Source: Kiritimatiellaeota bacterium B1221
GTDB taxonomy: Bacteria > Verrucomicrobiota > Kiritimatiellia > SS1-B-03-39 > UBA6053
NCBI GenBank assembly: GCA_029269125.1
Contig: JARHXX010000002.1
Location: 186,001-250,000, forward strand
DNA length: 64,000 nt
Direction of reading: 5' to 3'
Positions within the stretch are counted from its first letter, which is position 1. Each line of letters opens with the position of its first letter. A program made the position numbers and the translations under genes. A model generated the notes under the pieces. The model was not told the DNA's origin and searched no databases. It worked only from the letters and a program-made list of their open reading frames with translations. Of the stretch, positions 28,214 to 36,462 are shown piece after piece.

Positions 28214-28915
28214 TCAGCCCTGAATTATTGCATTTTTTATCAAAGAGAAAAGCTGGTGGAGGACTTCTGCACTAAACCGGTAGGAGATTTTCTGTTGCTG
28301 GAGGAGCAAATGCAGGTCTTGTCGGAGGGTTTCACCATTGATGACAAACAAGGCGGCACACAACAGGAGAAGATTTACCGCGAGAATCATACTGTAGGCC
28401 CCCAGTAATCCGTAGGGCTGTACATCACTTTGTGGATGCATCAAAATATAGAGCGTAAAGCACAAATGGAAGGACCAGGTAAGGCCTAAACCAAACGGAA
28501 GGAGGGGTAACCACAGTTGGGGATCCCACCATAAGCCCGCGAGGTAGTGGCACCCGATGAGTCCCAGGCTGTAGAGGGGAATCATGTAGGGTGCGAGAGA
28601 GATCCACAGGGTCGTTTTTTCCACTTCCACGCTGCCTCCGTCCGCATGGACCTCTAAGGCGCCCCCTTTAACACCGGACATCCAGGCTGCCAACAGATGG
28701 CTGAGTTCGTGTGCAAATATATAACTGCGAACCGGACGTGGAAAAAGAATGAAAAGAACGAACCAGATGGCGGCCCCGATCAGAAAATGATTCAGAATCC
28801 TCATCGCTTCCGGGTGCATATACACTGAAATGACCAGCTGATAAATGGCTGTCGCCAATCCCGCGACACAAGGCAGCAGGAGAATTCCGAAGAGGCTGAT
28901 TACGATTTTTCGCAT
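28214..28915 (-). CDS. M50-like integral membrane metallopeptidase (HExxH)
   Basis: A 233-residue protein with about six hydrophobic segments. The third segment region contains AHELSHLLAAWMSG, an H-E-x-x-H zinc motif inside a membrane helix as in site-2/M50B-type proteases. A later MHPQSDVQPYG supplies an aspartate that could be the third ligand, and SLAPYMIPLY matches the proline-rich stretch that often follows the HExxH loop in M50B proteins. It ends 33 bp upstream of the ECF sigma start on the same strand. A role in regulated proteolysis of the adjacent anti-sigma factor is attractive but inferred. It could instead be an uncharacterised membrane protein with a degenerate site. Confidence 0.65.
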   Translation of the reverse strand: MRKIVISLFGILLLPCVAGLATAIYQLVISVYMHPEAMRILNHFLIGAAIWFVLFILFPRPVRSYIFAHELSHLLAAWMSGVKGGALEVHADGGSVEVEKTTLWISLAPYMIPLYSLGLIGCHYLAGLWWDPQLWLPLLPFGLGLTWSFHLCFTLYILMHPQSDVQPYGLLGAYSMILAVNLLLLCAALFVINGETLRQDLHLLLQQQKISYRFSAEVLHQLFSLIKNAIIQG

Positions 28916-28979
28916 GGGGGGATGATCGAGATGACTTGTAACTTTTTGGAAAGGCCGCTACGGATAAATGATGATTTGT

Positions 28980-30164
28980 ATGAAAAACACCATTCTTTTC
29001 TTGTTGATTCTCGCTGTGGGAGGGCCGGGGACGTTTGCACAAAACAATGAAAACGCACTTGAGGTTTCACGGCTGCTTTATGGCGATAGTTTAAAGAGAT
29101 TTGAAAAAGAGCATTTCGAAAAGGTGGCGAATTTGGGGGATCGATATGTGGAACGGCTGGAGACCGTGAAAAATAATTACAAAATGATGGGGAATCTGGA
29201 TGGGGTGCTGTTGGTCGAAAGCGAACAAAGCGCAGTGAAAGCGGGCGGAGAATTGCCTGCGTTAGGGGAGGAGGCATCATCCGAATTGTCCACGGTGCGG
29301 AAACAATATTTGCAGGCGATGAAAGTGCTCCAAGATGATCTGGATACCCAAAGCGCCAAACTGCGGAGCGTCTACCTTTCACATTTGAAAATTCTCCAGT
29401 CCAAACTTACCCGTGAAAACCGTATTGATGAAGCGCTGAAGGTTCGGGATGAAGTGGACCGGGTTGAGCAGGCGCAGCCTGACCCGTCAACGGAAAGGGC
29501 GGTTGCAACCGTTTCACCGGAGCAACGTTTTGACATGGAATGGGGGTTGCCGCAACGTGGCCGGCAGGTGTGGGTGGTCACTGATGGCTTACAACGGAAG
29601 CCCAACCTGATCTTTGACCGTGATACCCAGTTAACCGGCGATGGGATCCTGCTCAAGGGAGGGCGGGTCATCGTTGAAGGCATGGATGCTGAATTGTCCA
29701 ATGCGGTGAAGGAGACCGGTGAATTCACACTGCGCATTGCATTTATTCCCGAAAATTTGCGAAGTTGGGGGCCGGGGCGAATCATCAGTTATTCCAAAGG
29801 GGGGAAGGAGCGGAATTTCACCTTGGGACAACAAAATAAGAATTTATTGTTACGGATCCGGACATCGGAAACCGATCTCAATGGAACGAATACAGAATTA
29901 AACCTCGGGGATCTGATTGCCGGTGAAGAGACGCAAGTGGTTTTCAGTTACGGACCGAATGGTGCGGTTTGTTTTCGTGATGGAAAAGAGGTGGAGATCG
30001 ACGACATGGTTGCGGATCTGTCCAGCTGGGAGGAAATGCCGTTGATGATGGGAAATGAATTCGGGACGCATCGAAAGTGGTTGGGGTCCATTCTGCACTT
30101 CTCACTCAGCAATGCCGCGCTCAGTCCGGATGAAGCCCGAAAAGCGTCCCAACTCAATCGATAG
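28980..30164 (+). CDS. Exported coiled-coil protein with LamG/concanavalin-like C-terminal domain
   Basis: A 394-residue protein from the ATG at 28980 (an in-frame ATG at 28968 adds four residues). The signal peptide MKNTILFLLILAVGGPGTFAQ is followed by a helical, charged region (about residues 25-160; RFEKEHFEKVANLGDRYVERLETVK and RKQYLQAMKVLQDDLD). The C-terminal ~200 residues have alternating beta strands (GEFTLRIAFIPENLRS, GPGRIISYSKGG, LHFSLSNAALSPDEARKAS) typical of LamG-like jelly rolls. Proteins of this build are common in Verrucomicrobiota and Planctomycetes. It is divergent from the M50-like gene. Function unknown. Confidence 0.7.
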   Translation: MKNTILFLLILAVGGPGTFAQNNENALEVSRLLYGDSLKRFEKEHFEKVANLGDRYVERLETVKNNYKMMGNLDGVLLVESEQSAVKAGGELPALGEEASSELSTVRKQYLQAMKVLQDDLDTQSAKLRSVYLSHLKILQSKLTRENRIDEALKVRDEVDRVEQAQPDPSTERAVATVSPEQRFDMEWGLPQRGRQVWVVTDGLQRKPNLIFDRDTQLTGDGILLKGGRVIVEGMDAELSNAVKETGEFTLRIAFIPENLRSWGPGRIISYSKGGKERNFTLGQQNKNLLLRIRTSETDLNGTNTELNLGDLIAGEETQVVFSYGPNGAVCFRDGKEVEIDDMVADLSSWEEMPLMMGNEFGTHRKWLGSILHFSLSNAALSPDEARKASQLNR

Positions 30165-30208
30165 TCTATGAATATATGCCGCCTGCTTTACGTGTACGGT
30201 CACTCGTG

Positions 30209-31096
30209 CTATGGACTTAAAAGCTGACGCAGGGCGGGTTTTAATTCAGGGTGTTGAAAGTCGAAATCAAGTTTTTGAAGTGCGGCTGCGGGACAGCGGG
30301 TACTGCTGAGCAAAAGGGTTTCTCCCATTTCTCCCAGCAAGGTCTTTAAGAGAAATGCAGGAACCGGTAAAACCGCGGGTTTCTTGAGAACTTCCGCCAA
30401 GCTACGGGTGAATTCACGGTTACGGACCGAATGCGGTGCGGTCAGGTTTACCACGCCTGATATTTCCGGATGGGTGAGGACGTGTTCAAATGCACGAGCG
30501 GCATCTTCGATATGAATCCAGCTCATCCACATACGCCCATTGCCGAGTTTGCCTCCCAGCCCCAGTTTAAAGGCGGGTAACATTTTGGCCAGAGCGCCTC
30601 CCTGATCTGAAAGTACGATCCCCAAACGCAAATGGACCACCCGAATACCGGCCTGTCGAGCCGGTTCGGCGGCGGCTTCCCAGTCCTGAACCAAATCTGA
30701 AAGATATCCTTCGCCCGCGTCCGCGCTTTCATTTAACAATTCTTCACCCCGATTGCCGTAAAATCCGATGGCACTCGCACAAATGAGGCATTCGGGTTTG
30801 TTATCGGAAGCGGCTAAAGCCTGCGCCAGAGCCCGGGTGCCATTGACCCTTGAGTCATAAATTTTTTGTTTTTGGGCCGGAGACCATCGACGGGCCGCAA
30901 TGGGCTCTCCTGCCAGATGAATTACGGCGGACACATCTTTTACCCACGCCGGATTGCAAATACCTTTCTCCGGATCCCATCCCTCGTCGCCATGGTGGAG
31001 CGCTTTCCAGGGGCGGGTCAGACGGGAGGTGATGGCCTGGCCTAAAAGTCCGGAAGCACCGGTGAGCAGGATTTCATTTTTCGGTTGAGGTTCCAT
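30209..31096 (-). CDS. TIGR01777-family NAD-dependent epimerase/SDR protein
   Basis: A 295-residue extended-SDR protein from the ATG at 31096. ILLTGASGLLGQAI is the Rossmann glycine motif and VIHLAGEPIAARRWSPAQKQKIYDSRV is very typical of the TIGR01777 (YfcH/SULA-like) family. ICASAIGFYGNRGEELL contains the Y in its family-specific context, and SWIHIEDAARAFEHVL and the C-terminal DUF1731-like tail complete the architecture. The physiological reaction of the family is not firmly known. An upstream in-frame extension to 31219 lacks family similarity. It is divergent from the globin gene with 23 bp between starts. Confidence 0.9.
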   Translation of the reverse strand: MEPQPKNEILLTGASGLLGQAITSRLTRPWKALHHGDEGWDPEKGICNPAWVKDVSAVIHLAGEPIAARRWSPAQKQKIYDSRVNGTRALAQALAASDNKPECLICASAIGFYGNRGEELLNESADAGEGYLSDLVQDWEAAAEPARQAGIRVVHLRLGIVLSDQGGALAKMLPAFKLGLGGKLGNGRMWMSWIHIEDAARAFEHVLTHPEISGVVNLTAPHSVRNREFTRSLAEVLKKPAVLPVPAFLLKTLLGEMGETLLLSSTRCPAAALQKLDFDFQHPELKPALRQLLSP

Positions 31097-31119
31097 GAAA
31101 GTAGTGTACGCGCAGGGGT

Positions 31120-31551
31120 ATGGATAATCAATTATATATCCCTCCGGAAGGGCCCCCGCAACAATCCGCACCCCAATTCTTTGACCAAATCGGGTGGGAG
31201 AAGCTTTATGAAATCGCATGGGTGCAATATCAGTTGTTCATGGAAACCCCGATTGCCCACATGTTTCCACAAGATGAGGCCGGTCTCAGGGAGGCATCTG
31301 AAAAACAGGCTGAATTTTTGGGTGGCGTCATGGGTGGGCCGAAAATTTACATCGAAAAGCACGGTCCTCCCCGTATGCGTGCTCGGCACATTCCCTTTGC
31401 CATTAATGAAGAAGCCCGTGATGCCTGGTTGAATTGTTATAAACAGGCTTTTCAGCAGTGTGATGGTTTGGGGCTTGATGCCGAGGATCAACAGATCTTG
31501 ATGCGTTGGCTGGAAGGGTTCAGTGCCTGGATGGTGAATCGGGCAAACTGA
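31120..31551 (+). CDS. Truncated (group II-like) hemoglobin
   Basis: A 143-residue 2/2 globin-fold protein. IGWEKLYEIAWVQYQLFMETPIAHMFP is the A-B-C helix region, EKQAEFLGGVMGGPKIYIEKHGPPRMRARHIPFAI contains the family G-G-P-x-x-Y segment and the expected proximal histidine in RARHIPF, and ARDAWLNCYKQAF is the last helix with the conserved tryptophan. Such proteins bind heme and handle O2, NO or redox partners. It is followed after 11 bp by the GH78 gene on the same strand, an unexpected neighbour, and is divergent from the TIGR01777 gene. Confidence 0.82.
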   Translation: MDNQLYIPPEGPPQQSAPQFFDQIGWEKLYEIAWVQYQLFMETPIAHMFPQDEAGLREASEKQAEFLGGVMGGPKIYIEKHGPPRMRARHIPFAINEEARDAWLNCYKQAFQQCDGLGLDAEDQQILMRWLEGFSAWMVNRAN

Positions 31552-31562
31552 CCGGCGTAAAA

Positions 31563-33281
31563 ATGAAATCCACAGTTCAACTTCAAGCTTTGACGCAGAT
31601 ACGGGTGGCCGCTCAGGAAAGTCACATCACGCCGGATGAATGTCTTTTTCTGGATTTTGGCAAAGCGGCTTTTGGCACATTACTTCTACCCGCTTCATCT
31701 GAAAACTGGGTGGTTCATCTGGGGGAGCAACTGAATGAGGAAGGGCGTTTGCAGCGGAATCCGGAGGGTTGCATCCGCTATATTCGGGTGGAACAGGCGG
31801 GAGGTTCGGCGGCTGAGAACCGGGTGAAGATCCCGCCGGATGAACGGAATACCGGTCCCGCAGCTATTCGCATGCCAGCAGAAATCGGTGAGGTTTTTCC
31901 CTTCCGTTATGCGGAAATTGAAGCCGGAAAAGGAGTGGATCCTTTTACCATCCGGCAAGTGCGGGTTCATTATCCGTTTAATGACCAAGCGGCTGCTTTT
32001 CAGTCCTCAGATGTGGTATTGAATGCGGTTTGGGATCTTTGTAAATACACCATTAAAGCCACGACCTTTTGCGGGGTGTATGTGGATGGAGACCGGGAGC
32101 GGATTCCGTACGAGGGGGATGCGTATATCAATCAGCTGGGGCATTATTGTGTGGATCAGGAATATGATTTTGCGCGGTATAGCCATGAGTATCTGCTGCA
32201 AAATCCCACGTGGCCGACGGACTGGCAGTTACACGCGGTGATGATGGCCTGGGCGGACTATCTTTATTCAGGGGAAAAGGCTTCGCTTGATAAATTCTAT
32301 GATGATTTGTGTGTGAAAACGCTGATCGAGCTTGCGAGGGAAGACGGATTAATTTCGACCCAGTCGGAAAAATGTAACCGGGAGTTTGAGCGGCGCTTAC
32401 ATATGCACGGTGAAACGTTTATTGTGGATCACGGCATGCGCGATTTGGTGGATTGGCCGCCTGGATCGTTTACAGATGGAGGGATCGGGGAGCGGGACAA
32501 TCATGAAATGTTGCCCGTCAACACGGTGGTGAATGCTTTCCATGTCCATGCCCTCAACCTGATGTCGCGAATCGCGAATGTCCTCGGCAAAGCAGAAGAT
32601 GAACAGCGTTTTTCAGTGCAGGCGGATAAAGCTGCCACTGCGATCCAGGAAAAATTATTTGATGTGAAGCGCGGGGTGTACGTGGACGGAGAAGGTTCGG
32701 TTCACGCATCTTTGCACAGCAATATGTTTATGCTGGCATTTGATTTGGTGCCGGAGGAACGGAAAGCCCAAGTGGTGGAATTTGTGAAGTCCCGGGGCAT
32801 GGCCTGCAGTGTGTATGGTGCGCAATATTTATTGGAGGCATTGTATCTGAACCATGAAGGGCAGGCGGCTTTAGAACTGATGAATGCACAACACGATCGA
32901 AGTTGGTGGAATATGATTCAGTCCGGATCCACCATGACCTGGGAAGCTTGGGATATAAAATACAAAGGAAATCTGGACTGGAATCACGCCTGGGGCGCAG
33001 TGCCCGCCAATATCCTGCCCCGGTTTTTATTAGGGGTGCGTCCCCTGGAGCCGGGGTTCAGAAAAGTGATGATCCAACCGCAACCCGGATCACTGAAGCA
33101 GGTTTCGGGTAAAGTGCCGACACCGCATGGGCCGATTACGGTGACGTATGAATATGAGGACACAGGGTGTCGGGTATTAAATGTCGAACTTCCTGAAAAC
33201 GTTGAAGGGGTGGTCCAGATGGAAGGTTCTGAAGGGGTGCCGCAAGTATTAGGTTCAGGAAAGCATATGCTGATGTTTTAA
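31563..33281 (+). CDS. GH78 alpha-L-rhamnosidase-like glycoside hydrolase, cytoplasmic
   Basis: A 572-residue protein from the ATG at 31563; an overlapping in-frame start at 31506 lies inside the globin gene and is rejected. The N-terminal ~150 residues are beta-rich (jelly-roll-like). The (alpha/alpha)6 catalytic barrel starts near residue 155 with FCGVYVDGDRERIPYEGDAYINQ, matching the conserved acid loop of GH78 (D-x-x-R-x-E). The GSTMTWEAWDIKYKGNLDWNHAWGAVP segment is the typical late barrel motif, followed by a small beta-domain. It has no signal peptide. It is expected to hydrolyse terminal rhamnose from imported oligosaccharides, fitting the nearby GH88; substrate specificity is not proven. 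Confidence 0.8.
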   Translation: MKSTVQLQALTQIRVAAQESHITPDECLFLDFGKAAFGTLLLPASSENWVVHLGEQLNEEGRLQRNPEGCIRYIRVEQAGGSAAENRVKIPPDERNTGPAAIRMPAEIGEVFPFRYAEIEAGKGVDPFTIRQVRVHYPFNDQAAAFQSSDVVLNAVWDLCKYTIKATTFCGVYVDGDRERIPYEGDAYINQLGHYCVDQEYDFARYSHEYLLQNPTWPTDWQLHAVMMAWADYLYSGEKASLDKFYDDLCVKTLIELAREDGLISTQSEKCNREFERRLHMHGETFIVDHGMRDLVDWPPGSFTDGGIGERDNHEMLPVNTVVNAFHVHALNLMSRIANVLGKAEDEQRFSVQADKAATAIQEKLFDVKRGVYVDGEGSVHASLHSNMFMLAFDLVPEERKAQVVEFVKSRGMACSVYGAQYLLEALYLNHEGQAALELMNAQHDRSWWNMIQSGSTMTWEAWDIKYKGNLDWNHAWGAVPANILPRFLLGVRPLEPGFRKVMIQPQPGSLKQVSGKVPTPHGPITVTYEYEDTGCRVLNVELPENVEGVVQMEGSEGVPQVLGSGKHMLMF

Positions 33282-33282
33282 A

Positions 33283-33334
33283 ACAGGATGGACGAGAAAT
33301 AGACCGTTCATAAAGTCCATGCCGTCCATCCTGT
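33283..33334. repeat. 12-bp perfect inverted repeat between convergent GH78 and SDR genes
   Basis: ACAGGATGGACG at 33283-33294 is the exact reverse complement of CGTCCATCCTGT at 33323-33334, with a 28-base spacer. The stem begins one base after the GH78 stop and ends 13 bp before the SDR stop, so it could terminate transcription from both sides. It has no T-run. GTCCAT-type units are also seen once inside the loop, which suggests a repeat family rather than a simple terminator. Confidence 0.7.
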
Positions 33335-33347
33335 CCATTCTTCAGTC

Positions 33348-34121
33348 TTACAGTCTCGGCAAGGTTAAGCCGCCATCCACCATGATCGCTTGACCGGTGG
33401 AGTAGGGGAAATTTCCTTCGGCTAAAGAAGCGACGGCCATTCCCACATCTTCGGGGTAACCCCAACGCGGAGTTACGGTCAAACCGTCCGCGATGAGTTT
33501 GTCGTATTTTTCAGTGACGCCGGAGGTCATATCGGTGGCGGTGATGCCGGGCCGCACTTCATAAACCGGAATGCCGAATTCTCCTAAGCGCGCGGCCCAC
33601 AGACTGGTGACCATGGCCAATCCGGCTTTGGAAATGCAGTATTCACCCCGATTGACAGAGACCACGGTGGCGGAGATGCTGTTGACGTTGATGATGGAGC
33701 CGGTCCAGTTTTCATCGGCCTTTTGCTGTTCCACCATCCAGCGGGCTGCGAGTTGGGTAAGGAAGTATGGGCCTTTCAGATTGACGTCCATGACCCAGTC
33801 ATAGCTGTCTTCGGTCGCGTCAAGCAAGTCATCGCGCACTTTCGGTGCGACACCCGCATTGTTTACCAAAACATTCAGAGCACCAAAAACTTCTTTGGTC
33901 GCTGCGATGATGTTTTCGCGGGCGCTGCTGTCTGAAATATCTCCCGCACAGTAAGCCACATCCGCGCCTCCTGCTTTCAGTTCCTGCATGACATCTGCCA
34001 CAGACTCTTCCGGACGCACGCCGTTGAGCATGACGCTGAAGCCGTCTTTGATCAGACATTTGACAATTCCCAGACCGATGCCCCGGGATCCGCCGGTGAC
34101 GATTGCAACTTTTTTACTCAT
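33348..34121 (-). CDS. Short-chain dehydrogenase/reductase (3-ketoacyl-ACP reductase-like, sugar-cluster type)
   Basis: A 257-residue classical SDR. VAIVTGGSRGIGLGI is the cofactor glycine motif, VLVNNAGVAP the N-A-G motif, and NSISATVVSVNRGEYCISKAGLAMV holds the Ser-Tyr-Lys catalytic residues (Y-C-I-S-K). The closing STGQAIMVDGGLTLPRL and EVRPGITATDMTSGVTEKYD match a subfamily that occurs in carbohydrate clusters (annotated generically as FabG-like). Here it follows GH88 and an XRE-cupin regulator on the same strand. A role in uronate or deoxy-sugar oxidation is inferred from context, not shown. Confidence 0.88.
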   Translation of the reverse strand: MSKKVAIVTGGSRGIGLGIVKCLIKDGFSVMLNGVRPEESVADVMQELKAGGADVAYCAGDISDSSARENIIAATKEVFGALNVLVNNAGVAPKVRDDLLDATEDSYDWVMDVNLKGPYFLTQLAARWMVEQQKADENWTGSIINVNSISATVVSVNRGEYCISKAGLAMVTSLWAARLGEFGIPVYEVRPGITATDMTSGVTEKYDKLIADGLTVTPRWGYPEDVGMAVASLAEGNFPYSTGQAIMVDGGLTLPRL

Positions 34122-34132
34122 GAGTCGATTCC

Positions 34133-35479
34133 TTACTTGTTGAGGTAGAATTTAAGATAGGGTTCGTTTTTGGCCAGGCGTTGTACGTAAAGTGCAGCTT
34201 CCCGCATGTGGTAGTCTCCCCACATACAGCTTTCACCATTGGCAATTTTACTGCCTTCGGGAACGTAATCCCAGCCGTTGGGCAAATGGTAATTGCTGTG
34301 CAGGATCAAACCGTGGTGACTTGGGTCTTTGCTGAGGTAGGGTTCCTGCAGCAGGGTATTCAGTACTTTGAGTCCAAAGTTGAAGTATTTCTGACCTTCG
34401 TCACCGAGATAACGACCCAGACGGAGAAGTCCCTGACAGGCGATGGCAGCGGCGGAGCTGTCGACCGGTTCGTAATCGTTGTAGGGGTCGGCATCGACCA
34501 GGGTGTAATCCCCGAGTTTATGCAGGTTGGGTGCACCGGTATCCCAGTAGGGAATGCCGTCTTTACTGGTGTGTGCCATGTAGAAATCACAAGTGGCCAA
34601 AGCTGCTTTGCGCATGAAGCCTTCGATCTCCGCACGTCCGCCGTAAGGGGCGAGTTCATCGTCACTCAGGGTGGCGAGGAATTCGAGTTCTTCGGCGTAA
34701 CCGGTGATACACCAGGCCAGTCCGCGGGTCCAGGTCGTGAAGGGGCTGAAACCCTGCTGGGAATTGGGGGCGCGGAAGTTTCCGTCGTTCAGGTTGAATA
34801 AACTTTCGTGTGCGGTGCGTCCGCGAATATCAAAAGCGTCACGGCCTTCCCCGTAGAAGAGGGTGTAGGTGGCGGTGGTGCGGGCGTGTTGTATAAGGCG
34901 GTCCAGGAGGGAAATCGCTTTATCCCCTTCTTCCATCAGCGGATGGCCGAGTTGATAACCGACGGCGAGTGAACGCAGCGACCGGATGGTGTCGGCAAAC
35001 AGAGACTGTGGTCCGTTGAAGGAGTAGATGTACCCTTCACCATTGGCAATCCGGGTCCAGCGGCGGGCTTGTGAGGCGCCGGAAAGTTTGAGGGCCAGTT
35101 CATAAAAATTGCGTTCCCATTCATTTTCGGGGATTTTGCCTTCGTTCATTAAACGGAGCAGATTGCCGTAGGTGCTGACATTGTTGAATCCATGGTCGTG
35201 TACGCCGAAGTGGGAAACATGAGGTGCCATGTATTTGACGGTGTTGGCTTTTCCGGCTTCGAGAAAAGCGCTGTCACCGGTCGCATCGAACTGAAGGATT
35301 TCTGAACCGAATTCAAATCCCTGGGTCCATTCGGTCCAGCCGCGGGTGGTGTATTTGCCCTGAATGGTAAAGACCGGGGACCCTTTGGCGTGGTCATATT
35401 CTTTTTGCAGCGTGTTGATTTTTTCGCCGGAGATTTGCCAGAAGGCATCAAGTTTGGGGAGCAGATCTTGAGGTGTCAT
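34133..35479 (-). CDS. GH88 unsaturated glucuronyl hydrolase-like protein
   Basis: A 448-residue (alpha/alpha)6-barrel hydrolase that cleaves unsaturated uronic acid from oligosaccharides made by polysaccharide lyases. The two catalytic aspartates of the family appear to be D95 in FGVHDHGFNN and D163 in SLFADTIRS. Further family features are TWTRGLAWCITGYAEEL, EPVDSSAAAIACQGLL and GESCMWGDYHMREAALY near the C terminus. There is no signal peptide, so the substrate must be imported. It is 12 bp upstream of the SDR and 43 bp downstream of the XRE-cupin regulator, probably one operon. Confidence 0.85.
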   Translation of the reverse strand: MTPQDLLPKLDAFWQISGEKINTLQKEYDHAKGSPVFTIQGKYTTRGWTEWTQGFEFGSEILQFDATGDSAFLEAGKANTVKYMAPHVSHFGVHDHGFNNVSTYGNLLRLMNEGKIPENEWERNFYELALKLSGASQARRWTRIANGEGYIYSFNGPQSLFADTIRSLRSLAVGYQLGHPLMEEGDKAISLLDRLIQHARTTATYTLFYGEGRDAFDIRGRTAHESLFNLNDGNFRAPNSQQGFSPFTTWTRGLAWCITGYAEELEFLATLSDDELAPYGGRAEIEGFMRKAALATCDFYMAHTSKDGIPYWDTGAPNLHKLGDYTLVDADPYNDYEPVDSSAAAIACQGLLRLGRYLGDEGQKYFNFGLKVLNTLLQEPYLSKDPSHHGLILHSNYHLPNGWDYVPEGSKIANGESCMWGDYHMREAALYVQRLAKNEPYLKFYLNK

Positions 35480-35522
35480 ATATTGAGTGTTTGGAGTTCG
35501 GAGGTTAATAGATCGGGGGAAT

Positions 35523-36044
35523 TTAAAATCTGTTCGCTTTATTCAGATGGATAATCATAAAGTCACAATCTTCGAGCGCTTCGTAGGTGTGGTCGAGAGC
35601 GCCATCAAACTGGAGGCTTTCCCCGCAACAAATTTCATGACGTTCTTTGGGGAGCTGGATGAGCATTCTGCCATGGAAGACCCAGCAAATCTCATAATTG
35701 TCCGCGTGAATTTCCGGACGGTGAATGGTGGCCCCTTTGGGCGCATTGGCTTTAAAGGCTTTTAAGTTGTTGTACTGAATGCGCTGAAAATGAAAGTCGC
35801 CGGATTCGTAGGGCTGGGCTTTGGTTTTCTGGGCGGTGCGTGATTCCGCCAAGGAGATGAGATCGGTGGTATTTAAATCAAACACCCGGCTCAGCCGAAA
35901 GAGGGTGTCCAGTTCCGCGCTGGTCTGATTGCGTTCAATTTTAGAGATCACTGAAGGAGAGACGCCAGACTGTTCAGACACCTCGGCCAAAGTAAGGCCG
36001 GCCCGTTTACGAAGTTCTCTCACAATGGAAAAATCAAAGCTCAT
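35523..36044 (-). CDS. XRE-family transcriptional regulator with cupin sensor domain
   Basis: A 173-residue regulator. Residues about 6-62 are an HTH_3 DNA-binding domain (LRKRAGLTLAEVSEQSGVSPSVISKIERNQTSAELDTLFRLSRV). The C-terminal cupin_2 domain (about 95-170) contains IHADNYEICWVFHGRMLIQLP and GESLQFDGALDHTYEALEDCDFMIIHL, likely a small-molecule pocket. It is encoded immediately upstream of GH88 and the SDR on the same strand, so it probably controls this uronate/rhamnose unit in response to a sugar intermediate. Nested inverted repeats lie in front of its start. Confidence 0.9.
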   Translation of the reverse strand: MSFDFSIVRELRKRAGLTLAEVSEQSGVSPSVISKIERNQTSAELDTLFRLSRVFDLNTTDLISLAESRTAQKTKAQPYESGDFHFQRIQYNNLKAFKANAPKGATIHRPEIHADNYEICWVFHGRMLIQLPKERHEICCGESLQFDGALDHTYEALEDCDFMIIHLNKANRF

Positions 36045-36462
36045 AATTTCTTGTGAGCTAAAATAGCATTATTTTATGAGTGTGCAAGAAATATTTGTTT
36101 AGAATTATGTGGAATGACCCGTGAGGATATTTGATGCAGCATCGTGAAATTTGAAAGGTCAAATGTCAGACCGCCTCATTGGAATGCCATATAAACGGCA
36201 TGTCACTGGTGAAGGCCTGACCATGTTTGATGATAGATTCGGTGATATTTCCGCAGTGTTTTCCGTGACAAATTGGGCGGGCCCCTATGCCTGGGGTGAA
36301 GTGGGGTGAGCATGCGCACCCAGTACTCGCGGAACGGCTCCGGAGCGGGATTCATTTCCTCCGGCCTTGCATATCCACCTGGTGGGGGAGCAGGCCGGGG
36401 GATTCTTCAGATCCACGGTTTTTTCAGATCTATTGCCATCTGAAACCTGTGAAAAGAGCGTG
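36045..36462. other. 418-bp intergenic region upstream of the XRE-cupin regulator and downstream of malic enzyme
   Basis: Apart from the regulator's promoter-like end, no gene is supported. Short open frames on both strands are Pro/Arg/Trp-rich and lack family similarity or ribosome binding sites. The segment near 36290-36400 is GC-rich with a GCTCCGGAGC palindrome. An imperfect hairpin with TTTCAGAT/ATCTGAAA arms lies around 36424-36455 just beyond the malic enzyme stop and may end its transcript. Confidence 0.5.
36048..36090 (-). promoter_or_regulatory. Promoter-like and operator-like region of the XRE-cupin regulator
   Basis: Read on the minus strand, TTGCAC (36087-36082) and TATTTT (36065-36060) are spaced by 16 bases and resemble -35/-10 elements. 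The -10 box is part of a 6-bp inverted repeat, AAAATA (36060-36065) and TATTTT (36070-36075). The whole is framed by TTCTTG (36048-36053) and CAAGAA (36085-36090). Such nested dyads directly before a regulator gene are typical of autoregulation, but protein binding is inferred only. Confidence 0.5.

Noticed and set aside
34181..34801. A 206-codon plus-strand frame over the GH88 gene
   Set aside because: Fully antisense to a well-supported glycosidase and lacking protein-like motifs.
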